Of a DNA stretch of 6,330 bases, positions 6,212 to 6,330 are shown piece by piece. Made by a program: the position numbers and the translations under genes. The notes under the pieces are model-generated. The model had not been told where the DNA came from, made no database searches, and was given only the letters and a program-made list of their open reading frames with translations. The stretch covers positions 1-6,330 of the forward strand of contig DYDT01000149.1 of assembly GCA_020404485.1 (NCBI GenBank), read 5' to 3'. The first letter of the stretch is position 1, and each line of letters begins with the position of its first letter. This stretch comes from Rickettsia endosymbiont of Diachasma alloeum. Lineage in GTDB: Bacteria; Pseudomonadota; Alphaproteobacteria; Rickettsiales; Rickettsiaceae.

Positions 6212-6330
6212 AAATAATCTTGGCAAGTGTAGTTTTACCAAGCCCAGGCGGACCATAAAATAAAGTATGATCAAGATGCTCCCCACGAGATTTAGCTGCC
6301 CTAATAAATACGGAAAGGTTTTCCTTAATC
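6212..6330 (-). CDS. ruvB: Holliday junction ATPase RuvB, internal fragment
   Basis: RuvB is the hexameric AAA+ motor that, with RuvA, drives branch migration of Holliday junctions in the cytosol. On the minus strand, 39 codons (6329 down to 6213) read [20 protein letters not shown], then [28 protein letters not shown] is the Walker A motif; in E. coli RuvB this segment is near residue 60. The gene runs off the window at its 5' side. At its 3' side it stops matching RuvB exactly where the linker block begins, and reading into the linker gives a TAA within two codons. This is most likely an intact gene elsewhere in the genome that is cut here by an assembly artefact. If the mate-pair reading is right, its true place is several kilobases away, not beside the tlc gene. 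Confidence 0.93.

Overview
The window is AT-rich and looks like the chromosome of a Rickettsia, an obligate intracellular alphaproteobacterium. The evidence is three-fold. It carries a nucleotide translocase of the Tlc family, found mainly in intracellular bacteria and plastids. It has the neighbour set kdsB-pyrG-tlc. Its non-coding stretches are long, decayed and full of palindromic repeat fragments. The species cannot be told from this sequence.

Layout: 4-355 is a broken IS200/IS605-type TnpA transposase gene. 549-821 is a small unrecognised ORF. 1065-1141 and 1262-1337 are two minus-strand tRNA genes, Ile(GAT) and Lys(TTT), both with encoded CCA. 1360-1466 is an imperfect palindromic repeat of the rickettsial palindromic-element kind. 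1615-2349 is kdsB (CMP-KDO synthetase). 2353-3975 is pyrG (CTP synthase), 3 nt after kdsB. 4081-5601 is an ATP/ADP-translocase-like carrier, probably tlc2, with its own likely promoter. 5602-6169 is decayed intergenic DNA with repeat pieces and one short open fragment. 6170-6211 is a 42-bp sequence containing a perfect loxP site. 6212-6330 is an internal piece of ruvB on the minus strand.

The intact genes fit one theme. PyrG makes CTP from UTP, KdsB spends CTP to activate KDO for lipopolysaccharide, and the Tlc-family carrier moves nucleotides between host cytosol and bacterium. This suggests a nucleotide-supply neighbourhood, although the substrate of this carrier cannot be read from the sequence.

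The most important observation is the loxP block. Its 34-bp core and its 4-bp flanks match, from memory, the circularisation linker of the 454 Titanium mate-pair protocol. It cuts ruvB just after the Walker A motif. The last about 160 bases are therefore best read as an unremoved library linker plus the far mate of a chimeric read, not native contiguous DNA. I see no convincing novel biological system in this window.
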